Assembly (NCBI RefSeq): GCF_030272615.1
Contig: NC_081406.1
Span: forward strand, 263,964,624 to 264,028,623
Direction of reading: 5' to 3'
Length of the DNA: 64,000 bases
Source of the DNA: Cryptomeria japonica
Taxonomy: Eukaryota > Streptophyta > Pinopsida > Cupressales > Cupressaceae
Part shown: in pieces, positions 21,191 to 33,785 of the stretch
Position numbering within the stretch: the first letter of the stretch is position 1
Layout: each line of letters opens with the position of its first letter
Notes under the pieces: generated by a model
Told to the model about the DNA's origin: nothing
The model's database searches: none
The model's input: the letters and a program-made list of their open reading frames with translations, nothing else
Made by a program: the position numbers and the translations under genes

Positions 21191-24152
21191 AACTACATGC
21201 CTAATACTATCCATTCTAAGTGAAAATATTAGCATAAAAATAGTATCTTTAACCCATGATTTAAAATTTAAAGCTTATAAGAAGAGTTCATGTTGGGTAT
21301 GTTACCATCCATTATTTTTCTTTTGAGAAAATTATTTTTGAAAGTTGGAGTTATTACTTTATAATCATGAGAAATTTAATCTATGTTAATGTAAAATAAT
21401 ATTTTTTTTAGGTAGAATCCCCAATTGATGACCAACTTTTTTTTAAATTGCAAGAATTGAGTAGTCCCCCTATAAATTGTAATGCGTCAAGTAAAATTTT
21501 AAACATGATTAGTGACATTGACATGGAATGCCCCTTGATACCACATGGGATGGGGGGAACAAAAGATGACCATCATATTGTATGATAATCATGGACAAGA
21601 TTTCTTCTTAGCTATCTTTATTAGCAATTTCTTTTCTATTTTTATCATAATTTTGGGCACAAACCTATTATCCCTATTTTTAAACTCATAAAATTTTACA
21701 TCAAATTATTTGTGATGAGTCTAGTAAAAAAGGTCCCCAACTATCCTCAAATGGTCTCTTGCCATTTTAGATAAAAATCATCCATTGTCTTAGTCAAAAT
21801 CTTAGGAGCAATTATCCAATTTGTTGAGATTTATGGAAACACTCAAATCTCAAAATACATAAAATATGGTGCAAAGTCCTATTATGAATGTGGTTGAGAC
21901 TTAGTTTCACCCAATGTGGCAATTTTACAAGATTGATTGAGGTTTGGGAAATATTAATTTTTTATTTTTCTTCAATATTTACGAAAATGATTAAATCATG
22001 AGACTTATCAAAGTTATAACTAAATGGTTTGGCAAAAAGTTATGTGATGTTATTTTACATAACGTGTCAAGGTTTAGTGAGAAAATACTATCTTTGTCAA
22101 AAGTTATGCATTCAACTTTTTTATGAATTGGTAGAATTGTCAAATAAGTTCTACAAAGCTTTCTTGAAGTGATTTTAGACACTTCAAAAAAATCCATTGA
22201 TAAATATAAGATTTTATAACTTAATTAGGAATTTAAAAGTTGAGAGGAATTGGTCAAAGGTTTCCATGGTTTTAGGAATCCTTGAAACCCTTGATAGTTC
22301 CTAATCTCACCTTTACACACAACATTTCCTAATACACTCCCGAGTCTCATTGGTTTCCAAAACCCTCGACACTAATTTGAAAAGATGTTCTAAATCATGT
22401 TATGAACACTTTGAAAAATATTTGGAACTTGTTGGAGGTACTTGTGGTACTCAAACCTCCTCAAGCCTCAACAACTTCTTAATATCAATTTATTAAACAA
22501 TTCATGAAGACACTTGTAACCCCAATATCTCTATTTATAAAATGTTTAACACCCTCTTTAGTTCCAAAAAATATAATGGAGGAGGTGTGGAAACTATTTT
22601 ATAGAGATCCTTGAAGGAAATGTTATCTAATGGCATGATACTAGTGCGAGATTTGTACACACTGGATTTGATGAAAATGCTTTAGAAACTCCCAAGAAAA
22701 TGCTACTAGAAGACCTTTAAAACTCAACCTTCACCAAAATGGGAATGCTAAAATAGGGTATGGGCATCCAATAAAACATAATTGAAATGGTTTTTTGTTA
22801 AATATTGTAGTTGGAAATTTTATGGTTGCAACAACTCTGACAAATATGTATGCATAAATGCTAAGTGTAAATATCACACATGAGAAGTTTGACAAAATGC
22901 ACTAGAGAGATGTCAAACAGGATATGGAAACTTGAAATGTTTAAGATTGGGAAAATGTTCTTTTCCAATAGTTGTAGCAATAAATTGGGTCCTAAAAGAT
23001 GACATTCGATACCTTAGTAAAAATTCTCTATCTTATTGTGAGAGCTACTTAGACTTGAGTAAAAATTCTCTATCTAATTGCAAGAGCTAATTTGAACCTT
23101 GAATTCATATCGTGTAAGTTTGATATGCAATGAGTAGCTTTATAGTGGTTGCATCCCTACTATGAAGGAAGACAATGATGAGGAACCCATTTTAATCTAG
23201 TACCTTTCATAAATACCCAATTAAATTCATGCCTATTTTAGATATCAAGTTAGGCGTTTTTCCCAAAAATAAAGAAGGCAACAAAAAAAAATTGTTGGAA
23301 AACTGCAATAAGGATCTAAGTTCAATAATTTCATAAACAACAAGGGGGAATTAGATGTTTTATTTGATCTAAAACAAGATAAAAAGTCTCTTTTAGCCAA
23401 AAAAATGTTGGTAAATTTATTGTTATTCTTAAGAGTGGAGCTATTCCGCAAGATATGTTGAGAGCAATGTTTAAAATTTGTTTCCTTCATTGGATTGAAA
23501 GGTATTTAGGTATAAACTTGAAAAATATCATTAGTGATTATAAGCTTGGAGGGAAATTCATACAATTTCTTGAATACATGTGTAGAAAATTTAACTCTCC
23601 AACAAAATGCAACAATAGTAGGTTGAATTCCTTATGGGCTAGCTACTTGACCTTTGCCTTTAAGGTTGCATGTAGATAATATCCTCTTGGATAGTGAAAT
23701 TCAATTTGTTCATGATTATAGTTTTCATTACTAATTCTATATCGTATTGTTACTAAGTGAATATATATTCTTGTATCAGAACATGGTTGAAGTTACAAAA
23801 TCCGAATTTAGAGAAACATGTAGAAGTTGGGTATACCTAGGCCAAAAACTTGACTAAACATATTTCTCTTACCACTCATTGACATGTCCTAGGTTGTAAA
23901 GAGTTTGGTCATATGAATGCCATGATTTGAGTATCACCTTATGAAGAGAAGGCTTTAATATAAATAAGAAAATAGAGGAGAAATCCTAGTTTGGGAGAAT
24001 CATAATAGAATTGAGGACATTAGAAACTGGTGGTTTGGAGACTATATGTTCAAAATAAGCTATGAGAATATATATAGTTTGAACAAGAGGAAAGAGTTTC
24101 AGTCATTTTTTGACTCTAAAGAATTTTATTTGCTATATATATCATTAATATA
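21191..24152. other. Right flanking repeat of H, then unassigned sequence
   Basis: About 21192-21470 repeats the left flank of H. From 21471 to 24152 I see no convincing coding region: short readings show no conserved motif, and no LTR ends or RNA genes are evident. It is probably old, decayed repeat DNA. Confidence 0.4.
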
Positions 24153-24394
24153 TTTGTTGTTGGACACAATGCACCACTGAGAGGGATCCCTATGAAGTAT
24201 ATTGATTAACAGATCTAGCTGAATGCATACTTACTAGTTAGTGAGGAGACTAAACACAAATGCATTCACAAAAAGGAACATCACATAACACCAATATGTA
24301 CGAGGAAAAAACAAGATGGGAAAAACCTCGGTGAGCAATGCTATTGGAGTCTATTGCTCCAATCCAGCCTCACAATGAAATCTGTTACAATGTT

Positions 24395-24500
24395 TAGGGC
24401 ACCAACCCAAGGAGCTATAACCCCTGATTTAGGGCACCAACCCAAGGAGCTATAACCCCTGATTTAGGGCACCAACCCAAGGAGCACCAACCCCTAACTG
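24395..24500. repeat. 36-bp minisatellite in LTR of A
   Basis: The unit beginning TTTAGGGCACCAACCCAAGG, followed by AGCTATAACCCCTGA, occurs three times in tandem here, then once in degenerate form. The equivalent place in the right LTR (about 35248-35310) has two units. Confidence 0.75.
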
Positions 24501-26072
24501 ATTTATGGGCTACAACCCAAAGGATCTACAACCCCTACACTGAGCTAAAACTCAGTGATCTCAAAGATAACTTCACATACAAAATTAATCATACTATTAC
24601 AAGTGAATCTTGTAACCATTTCATATACCTCACTCTTCCGATGAGACACCTTCTCTACTGCACCAGCTCACTCTTCTTCTGCTCTTATCTACTGATGTAT
24701 TGTCAGTAAACTCTACCGGCTCACCTCTACTCTTCTTTTGCTCTATTGGATCTCCTCCTCATTGCTTCGTTCTTCAGTCCTCTCAACTGTCTTCCTTCCA
24801 ATCATCTCCTCAGATTCTCTTTAGTTGCTATACCAGTTGCTCAAACTATACCGATTAACCCTCTGTTAAACCCAAACACTAGTTTAAACTTCACTCACTC
24901 ACTCACTGCTATTCTTAGCTATTCTCCCTCTGACTAATCTAGCTCTCTCATGCAGCACTCAATTACTTCACAACAACCCTATCTTCTTCTATTCAGCAGT
25001 AACCTTCAATGATTTTGGCTTCCTTATTTATAACCTGGTTTTCCTGCCAGAAGCCAATTCAAATCTCAGGTGGTTAGGGTTTCCTCATCAACCTTGAGGC
25101 AAACCAAATCCAATCGGATCTTGTCTGATCTAATCGCCCAAACAACTATTTTCTCATCATCGCCATTAACTTGCCTTCCAATACATGTTTTCCAAATATA
25201 GAAAATGCGACCCTATATCTTGACCCGCATCTATCAAAATGTCATTAATACCTCAACTGTTTCCTTCTTAAGGTCTTCTCACAAACTAATTTTCTTGCTT
25301 CGGTCTAGGAGCCAACAACTCCCTAATTTTTCTCTGTCGTTCACTCTTCCTTGAGCCACACTCCTTTGATCTGATCCACAAATCATGAGATCCATATTAA
25401 ATGCACACTTGTAGAAACACCTATCTGTACATGACACTCTACCAACCTTTGCATGCTTGCCACATCATCTCTTCGTGGCATCCACCTCGACATCCATCTC
25501 AGCAAGGTCATCCATGTTGGTATGAATTGGATCACCAACTAACTCCACTACTAGGTTCATCTACTGATATACTACCCCTGTCGGTTAAACCCTCAAACCG
25601 GTCTATCATCAACCTTGCACTTGACTTCTCTTCCGGTGGAACACTCAACCAGTCAACACTCTTGCTGACCTACCTTATGCACATCTTTATTAGATGGGAA
25701 GTCTTTTGCATCTGCACCTTGTCCATATTACCGGTGGAAATACATACCGGTAAACATTCTTGATGATAATATATCATCAACCTTCACCAGACTCCATCTT
25801 CAATCCGGTCATTTTCATCAGACTGCATCTGCTCAGCCTTGCCTTCTCCCTAATCAGCTCAGACCATATCTCAACCAGTTTGTCAAAGAGACAAACCCAT
25901 CATACTTCAGCTGCACTGGCATCCCAACATGCCTTCTCCTTCAGTCCAGTGCATAACCCTGATTTCATGTACTCGAGGCATCCCTTTTGTTTCACCGGTA
26001 GATCTAGTGTGAGCTTTTAAACACTTGCCTTTACCTCTTCTTACTTATCTCATAGAACTATAATGCACATTA

Positions 26073-26770
26073 TGTAATGGTACTTTTCCCTTATGATTTA
26101 TTAAGTATCAGTAGTGGATTAACCTTTTACCTAAGATAATTTAATATTAAGGTGTTAAATTCACTTTATTATTAAGTGTTTACACAGTGTTTTAATAAAG
26201 TATCAAAGTAATTTATTCAAGTAATGATAAACTAATCGCTCAGAATATATAAAACATTGAGATAATGATTTGCAATGGTGGAAAAACATTAGGGAAATGA
26301 CTATATGAAATTGATTAATATATATCTATAAATCATGGAGAGGCTGCTTTCCTGCACGTAGAGGATTAGTTATAGGTATGGGGTTTCCAGGCAAGGGAGC
26401 ACTCCAGGAGGACACAGTTCTTACACAAAACCCCACATGCCTTCACGACATGAAATAAACATAGCCCTGGCCAGGACACTCCTGGGTGTACGTTGTACCT
26501 CGATTTGGACACACACTATATGCCCATTCTCCAATGCCCAATGCCCAACCACCAGACCTTAACTATCCTCTCCCTTTTGCTTTTTTCAATTTCTTTTTCC
26601 TCTACTATTTTCTCCCTCTATGTCCTTCTTTATTGATTCATAGGTTTTAAATAATGTCTCAATGGTGGTAACAAAATTCATAACCCTTCATAACAATTAT
26701 AATGTCCATAATTATATTTATTTAATACTATTTTTTATAACTCCATTCCATGAGAAAAAGTCCCATAACA
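26073..26770 (-). repeat. 3' LTR of I
   Basis: It is 698 bp with ends TGTAATGG/ATAACA. It is highly similar to the right copy, so the insertion is young compared with its surroundings. Confidence 0.85.
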
Positions 26771-29700
26771 TTTCTCCCCCTATAATTTAGTTGTTTTCCT
26801 CAGTAGCAAGAGATGTATCTGCATCACAACTCAAAAATTATGATCAATAAATTAATTACTGACATTGAATATGTGCATACTTAATTGTATTTCCATTTTT
26901 ATTTTAAGTCATCTATATTCTTGTCATCTTTTAATTTGACAAATTTCACAAGTTCCATAATCATTTTTCCAATGATAATATTTTCATAAAAACGTATCAT
27001 AAATATATGTTTTAATCTCCTATCTTTTTAAGTTCATCACTTTATTTAAACTTTTAACTTCTTTTCTCTTTATAAAAGTATTATCATACAACAATTACTC
27101 CTATATAGTCACTCGTAAATTATAAAAGTATAATTATATACTCAAAATACATTGTAAGATAGTATTCATGCATTCCTAACTACATGAATATATTCTTTGC
27201 AAAACAAATACACAATTGTCTTTTATATACAATAACTTTTATATTATTGGGTTGATCAAGTCCAATAACAAAGTATGTAGTAAAATAAACCATGGTAATC
27301 TTGTCGATCATTTTAACAATAACTAAAGAATATCAAATTATTAACATGTATTGAGCACTTCATAGGGAAACATTAGGTGTAACCATTAATTTATTAAAAT
27401 CCAAGGGTGAAGGTTGGTTTAATTAAAAAGTTGGTAATTTGTCTATAACAATGATAGAAGATGAGACTTAACAAGATCATTGAGATCTAATGATGGCTAT
27501 AGAATATTATTTTATAGGAAAATCATAATAAAAATTATAGAAGCACAAGAAAACTAGTGATCCCTAGTAATTTCTATGATCCCAAAGGACCATATAATGT
27601 TTATTTGTTGGGTTTACCATTGCTTTCACAATGTTTGTAAATTTAGTTGTATCATTAGATTAAACACCACAATATTATTAGCTTTGTGATGAATTCTAAG
27701 TTTTGAAGATAAGTCAAGGGCTTCATTGCATCTTTCTATATTGTTGCTACCATAAAATCTTCAAAATTAATATCATTAAATGAAGTTCTAAATATATTTG
27801 ATAAATCTATCCCACATATATTATTTTAGAGGTGGTTTCTCCCGCTGTAAAAATTGTACATGTCCCCATGTCTAAGGGTAATAAGAACATTTTAGTTCTG
27901 AAACTTTAAAGCCATTGTATTATTTAACTAGCATATTCTAGTAGCTAGAGTATTTTACCAATTTTAAAAATGATCTTTGGACCTATAGGTTATGGGCCCA
28001 CAATGTAACCTAGGCCAAACTTAAGTAAATCTAGATGCAATATTTTACTTTTATTTTTATTTTTCTCACAATGTATGGATTATAAATATCCTTTAAAATC
28101 ACTTGTCAACTTTCTAGATACAAAAAGTCAAGGTTTTAGTTTTTATAATTCTTTTTAATTTTATAGCTAATAAGATCCCAATATAAATAAAATATGTTGG
28201 ATACAAATAACTCATTGATAACTTTGAGTTTGACTTATATCCTTGACTGCAAAATATAAATCCTTTAAGTTTATTCCAATAGAAGTGCATATGCACTAAA
28301 GAACATTTGTAGTGAGATTTAGGGAATAACCCCTTGAAACTAGATGATAGATTTATTTTAACCTTGGCAAGCAAAAAAAATAGAGACAAGGCACTTGAAC
28401 CATTTAATAGATCGCCTCAAAAAGTTATCATTTCATCGAATGCAATACAAAATAGATTTATTGAATAGTAACCAAAATGGAAATTGTAAGTGAAAATGAC
28501 TATGTGGTTATGGTTGAGGCTGAAATGAGGCCGAAAGTCACATCACATACATTGAAATTGATATTTGCCACTGGCATTGCACAAGAATTTCTTCAATTAT
28601 CTAGAGTTGGTTTTTGAATAATCTATGTACAATGATTCATGCCCCAACCTAATCAAACCTGGCAACTATGGTTGTATCCGACAGTTAATTACCTATTGCA
28701 CTTCGTAATAACAAGAGCAACACCCATTGTCAATAATCTACAAAGAATACAGGGTTTTAGAGATACTAAATTTTTGAGATGGAAAAAAAATGCAGCCTTT
28801 TAAATGAGAATACTAATTGCAAGTTGAAGTTTGTTTTCAGGCATGGGATAAGAAATGTTCAACTATTTTGAAGTTGTTTTTGCAACCTGTTAAATGAGAA
28901 TTTTGGTCCGATTTGAGATTTGGTTTCAATATATTCCTGTCTTATATTGTTCTTTTAATACTTTCTTGTGAATTTGTATGCTAACAACTATGTTATATGA
29001 ATATTGAGATGAATTTACTGGTGTAAGTGAAACCATACCATTCTTGCCGTTATAAATACAAGGGTAAATTATTTTTTAAAATTTTGATGAGAATTTATCT
29101 CATTCATTTTTCAAGATTAAAATATCTAGTGATTCGCTCATTCACTAAATCCTTTGAATACTATGAACCAGATCTATAATCTCTATTCCCAATCAATAGG
29201 AATTAAATACACTAAGGACTTACGTTTTGTATATAGTCACAATTTCTTGTTCTTGAGCTAATATTTCAAAGTCTTGATTCCTGTTCAATTATAAAATTCT
29301 TGTAATGCAAACTAGACCTTAAGAACACGTAACATATTTAAATTAATAAATTTTAGAGCTCTATTTTGGGGATCGATAGAGGAGGATACCTTTTGTCAAA
29401 CTTTAAGAATGAAACACCATTATTTTTCTTATGACAACATGGTGTGCGGAAATGGATAATGGATAGTGTCTAAGCATGAAGAATGAGGAAATTTTGCTAA
29501 CAACCAAGATGGACATGATTATAAAATATGGAAACATGTATAATACAGTGTATATGGGTCCAAAGAATGTAGTCACAAGGCACACTATGATTGGAGGATG
29601 TGCACAAAATGAATTTTGTTGAAATGCCTATGGAAATTAATACAACATGCAGTAAATTTTATTGGTAGAGAAATTTTAATTGTAAAAGAATTTGCAGATA

Positions 29701-30195
29701 GAGAATCAAATTACCATGCTAAAATAAAAAGTTTGTAGATTTTTGGTTTTTCTTGGTTGTGCAGAAAACAATAGTAAATATTTGTTGTTATTTGCAAATT
29801 TTATGAAATAACTTGCAAGCATGAGCTACTACGAAATATAGCCTATTAAAAACTTTTTATTTTCCTCACTGTGTTCGTAAGTAAATTGCAAGGGCATTCA
29901 CCAACGCATATAATGTGCAGATTTACTGCAACCTCTATACCTATAGTTTCAAATTTTTCACTCGATGATTCCAAATCTGATAAGTTTTTAAATTATTTTT
30001 TATTTATTTTTATTTCATTTTTTTTTCTTCTTTTTATGGTTTCAAGAAGCAAATTTGTCCTCAAGTGGAATTTTGAGTCTTTATCTTTAAATCTTTCATG
30101 AAATAATTTGGGTTGGTAAAATTCTATATATAAAATAATAGTAACCCAAAACTAATAACTAGTAGAGTAAAGATCGTTGAGGCTTTGATACCAAA
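26771..30195 (-). other. Internal region of I, no coding found
   Basis: It is AT-rich throughout. The longest open readings (for example 28114-28389 minus) lack any gag, protease, RT or integrase motif and are rich in stop-free low-complexity sequence. Apart from the PBS and purine tract at its ends I see nothing specific. Confidence 0.6.
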
Positions 30196-30940
30196 TGTAA
30201 TGGTACTTTTCTCTTATGATTTATTAAGTATCAATAGTGGATTAACCTTTTACCTAAGATAGATAATTTAATATTAAGGTGTTAAATTCATTATTTATTA
30301 TTAAGTGTTTACACAGTGTTTTAATAAAGTATCAAAGTAATTTACTCAAGTAATGATAAACTAACTGCTTAGAATATATAAAACATTGAGATAATGATTT
30401 GCAATGGTGAAACATTAGGGCAATGACTATATGAAATTGATTAATACATATCTGTAAATCATAGAGAGGCTACTTTCCTACACGTAGAGGATTAGTTATA
30501 GGTATAGGGTTTCCAAGCAAGGGAGCACTCCAGGAGGACACAGTTCTTACACAAAACCCCACATGCCTTCACGACATGAAATAAACACGGTTCTTACACA
30601 GAACCCGACATGCCTTCATGACATGAAATAAACACAGCCCTGGCCAGGACACTCTTGGGTGTATGCTGTACCCCGAGTTGGACACACACTGTATGCCCAT
30701 TCTCCAATTCCCAATGCTCAACCACCAGACCTTAACTATCCTCTCTCTTTTTCTTTTTTCAATTTCTTTTTCCTCTACTATTTTCTCCCTCTATGTCCTT
30801 TATTTATTCATAGGTTTTAAATAATGTCTCAAGGGTGGTAACAAAAGTCATAAACCTTCATAACAATTATAATGTCCATAATTATATTTATTTAATACTA
30901 TTTATTATAACTCCATTCCACGAGAAAAATTCCCATAACA
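30196..30940 (-). repeat. 5' LTR of I with 47-bp duplication
   Basis: It is 47 bp longer than its partner because a block around CACGACATGAAATAAACACG (about 30545-30640) occurs twice in tandem. The left LTR has it once. Confidence 0.82.
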
Positions 30941-31547
30941 CATTATGCATAATAGGAGATAAGCTCTACTTACCGGTGGAGTGACACCTTGTCATCTACA
31001 TCCTACAATGTACTCATGTGGCTTCCTTGTTTGTGTAGTAAATCTTCAAACAAGCACATGTGATTGGGTGTGGTCACATTCACTGTCAGTCATCTCTTCA
31101 CATGGTGACTGCATCTTCATCCGATGGAAGTCCTGCTATTCTGCAACCTCACAGGATACCAGTGACCTATTCATCCTGCTCCTCCTATGTTGATGTGATT
31201 TAGGTAACATTCTGCCTCTTCATCACAAACAACAATTCAAGCAACCTTGCCCAATGTTAACACTTCACTTATCAGTTGACATACTCTCCTTACTGGTGAT
31301 ACACTATACCGGTACTGGTAACCTTACAATTCCATCCACACAAGTCAGGCACTAACTTGTGTATCGGTGACACTAGTGGTCATTAATCTAAATGACATTC
31401 TCTTCCTTACCTTATCGGTGATCTGCAACACAAGATGATATGAAAGATATCTCATCCTGTACTCCTCCATGATAGTACTGCACATACATCTCTCATACCG
31501 GTAGTTATCCTATACCAGTTGACATCAATGACAACACAATGCCAACA

Positions 31548-31573
31548 ATCTCCCCCTTTGGCATTGATGTCAA
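31548..31573 (-). promoter_or_regulatory. Polypurine tract and hairpin arm of A
   Basis: On the minus strand the tract at 31548-31559 reads AAAGGGGGAGAT before TGTTGGCATT. The arm TTGGCATTGATGTCAA (31558-31573) pairs with TTGACATCAATG (31519-31530) plus ATGCCAA (31539-31545) on the LTR side. The LTR boundary therefore lies in the loop of a bulged hairpin. Further C-tracts of the same type occur at about 31605-31615 and 31670-31682. Confidence 0.65.
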
Positions 31574-32810
31574 CTCATGTAATATCTAGCATACTACATA
31601 ATCTCTCTCCCCCTTTGTATGATCCAATGGATTCTCACTCATGTAGTATGCAGTATACTATAGAATCTTTCTCCCCCTTTGACAACAATGGTAAAGGGCA
31701 CTGTCAGGATATCATTCCTTGTATTTACCGATCACTGACAAAATACTTTCACCCCCTTTATCTTTATTGGATGCATCTCCTCCTTTGATATCACTTGTTA
31801 CAATTTCTCAATTCACAGTACTTGAGATGGAGGACTAAACCATCAACTGACACCAATTGAGTATGCAAATTTGATAACATTTGTTGAAACACTCAACTGC
31901 AGAAGTATTTGTCAATGAATACTACTCTTCTGCCGGTCAAACTGCATCACCTCCCATTTGATACCAAATTAATTTAGAATCAAATGTGATTGTACTATGA
32001 ATACAACCAACCAAATGACAAGTAGATACCCATAACCATGAAATTCTCCTAGGTAATCCTACTGTAATTTCCATCATTTGCAGTTTGGGCAGTCAGTATC
32101 TTTGCAAGTTCAAGCAAGTTGGCTTTGTATCATGAGCACTTGAACTCCCCCCGAGTCATACACCTTAGGTTCTTATTTCTTGTCCGATCTAATACCGAGA
32201 CTCCAATCTTCACCATATACCGGTTGAACTATGCATGTGATCAACTGATGATCTTTAGCTCCAACATATCCACCACAATCTATGACATGATCCTGAATCT
32301 ACACAATGCCATACAATGGCATCACCATGCCATAAATTAAACCAGTTAGCCCCAAAATATGCATGCCTGCATGATTAACCATTAGGCCAACATAAATTCA
32401 CATTCCATTCTACCAAGGCTATTGCAATGATCTCCAGCCTTATTGTCTTACATCACTTGCAAGTACATGTTATCATTCATGCCAGCAATATCCTTCACAT
32501 ATCGGTTCCCTGTACCAGCCTACTATCACTACTAGAGTACCTTCCTATGATTCCTGACATTTTGTGTCACCTTGTAACTCAAACCAATTGTTAATCTCCA
32601 TCCACTGATACCTGCATTAGTGATCCAACTTTCATCTGTAGGTGTGTAGTTAAGGCAACCTCTACCCCACTTTATCATCTCATTTTCTTCCTTCATATGA
32701 ACAACATCTTGTTCTTCCATGTGTCTTCTTCCACTAAGGGGGTGAATGATAAATTTAGTGTATTACTCCCCCTAAGATCCTGCCTCTCCTTTAGACCTTA
32801 GGAGATATCA
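31574..32810. other. A: 3' internal region without gene
   Basis: This is the place of pol in an autonomous copia element. I find no protease, integrase, RT or RNase H motif on the minus strand, only short unrelated readings. It contains repeated CTCCCCCTTT tracts near its left end. Confidence 0.55.
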
Positions 32811-32811
32811 C

Positions 32812-33348
32812 CTATGCATTGAATGCATAGTGCCAGTCCATGGTCTTCTTCCTCCATACCTGCTTGGTCTTATTCTTCTTCTCATTTTTAGGCTTGGGAG
32901 TAGGTCTTACCACCTTCTGTTGATGAGTCCTTTCATTTCCAGATTCTACATCACAACTGGTAGTGATATAGTAGCACACAAAATCCATCCCAACTTCAGG
33001 ATTTGGGAATCGCTTGACATACCGGTTTGACCGTCTACTTCTGGTCATGTTTCTATGACTGGCAATCGAAACCAGTGGATCTCTTGCTCCTGTAGGGAAA
33101 ATTCTCCTTTGGTTCCATGTAGGTCTCTGACTTCCATATGCTCTGTATCCACCTTTTTGCAGAGCAAAGTTTCTATACCGGTCTCCATGTGACTGCAAGT
33201 TCCTCTTCCTACATTCAAACTCTCTATGGTCAAATCCATTGCAGCAATAGCATACAACATTTGCATTATTAGGGACAACAAATGGATTCTTTCTAGCATA
33301 ACCAGGAGAGGGGACATGCATGTATCTACTCCTGGATACATTTTTCAC
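32812..33348 (-). pseudogene. A: gag zinc-knuckle and basic C-terminus
   Basis: This is a 178-codon minus-strand frame. The knuckle CYCCNGFDHREFEC (33211-33252) fits CX2CX4HX4C. Another, FFACNSYGHRA, stop, EC, lies upstream at about 33400-33440 with the first Cys lost. The tail is rich in Arg and Lys (RSRRSNRYVKR, KNEKKNKTKQVWRKK) and suits nucleic-acid binding. It ends in a stop rather than running into protease. Confidence 0.7.
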
Positions 33349-33785
33349 ATATGCATGATGTCTATGAGATCCTATATTATTCTTTCTAGATCTCTTTCTA
33401 CATTCTTATGCCCTATGGCCATAAGAATTACATGCAAAGAAATAACTAGAGAAGGATGGCATATGACTTACAAATTTAAATTCCATGCATGGGGAGATCT
33501 TACCGGTCTAGCATCTTCATTTCTCCTTCCTTGAGGATGGATCCTTGGTTGTCCATTTTGTGCAACCCTTCCTTCTAGTCTCTTCTTCTCCCACACTTGC
33601 TTTTTCCTATGGATGGTAGAATTCCTTTGTCTTCTATCGGTAGGAGGTCTTCTTTGATGTCTTCTCATGTTCCTTCTTCCAGTGAAGCTATCTTCCCATC
33701 TTCCCTTTACCTTTGGGATGTGCATTGTTCTTCCTTCTTGTAGCATCGGTCTTCAATCTTGTCTACAAGTCTTCACCAGTTGGGG

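Larger units (their letters stand above)
26073..30940 (-). mobile_element. Non-autonomous LTR element I inside A
   Basis: LTRs are 26073-26770 (698 bp) and 30196-30940 (745 bp), both TGTAATGGTAC to CCCATAACA. The target duplication CATTA is perfect (26068-26072 and 30941-30945). The minus-strand PBS TTTGGTATCAAAGCC is at 30181-30195. The purine tract, read AGGGGGAGAAA, lies beside the left LTR at 26771-26782. The 3.4-kb interior is very AT-rich and I recognise no gag or pol in it. It resembles a large retrotransposon derivative (LARD-type) without coding sequence. Confidence 0.85.
24158..31547 (-). repeat. 3' LTR of A (interrupted by I)
   Basis: It starts TGTTGGACACAATGCACC and ends ACAATGCCAACA. 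It is split at 26072/30941 by element I. Compared with the right LTR it lacks about 45 bp right after ACTGAGAGG (near 24183), including the GGGGTGAATCA motif. It has three copies of a 36-bp unit (24395-24490) against two in the right copy. A minus-strand TATA box, TTATAAATA, lies near 25023-25033. Confidence 0.85.

Noticed and set aside
24395-24500. Possible CRISPR-like array
   Set aside because: Units are directly adjacent with no unique spacers, and the context is a plant LTR; it is a minisatellite.
25401-26020. Two plus-strand ORFs that recur at 36356-36849
   Set aside because: The recurrence is explained by their being the two LTRs of A; they are antisense to the element and carry no known domain.
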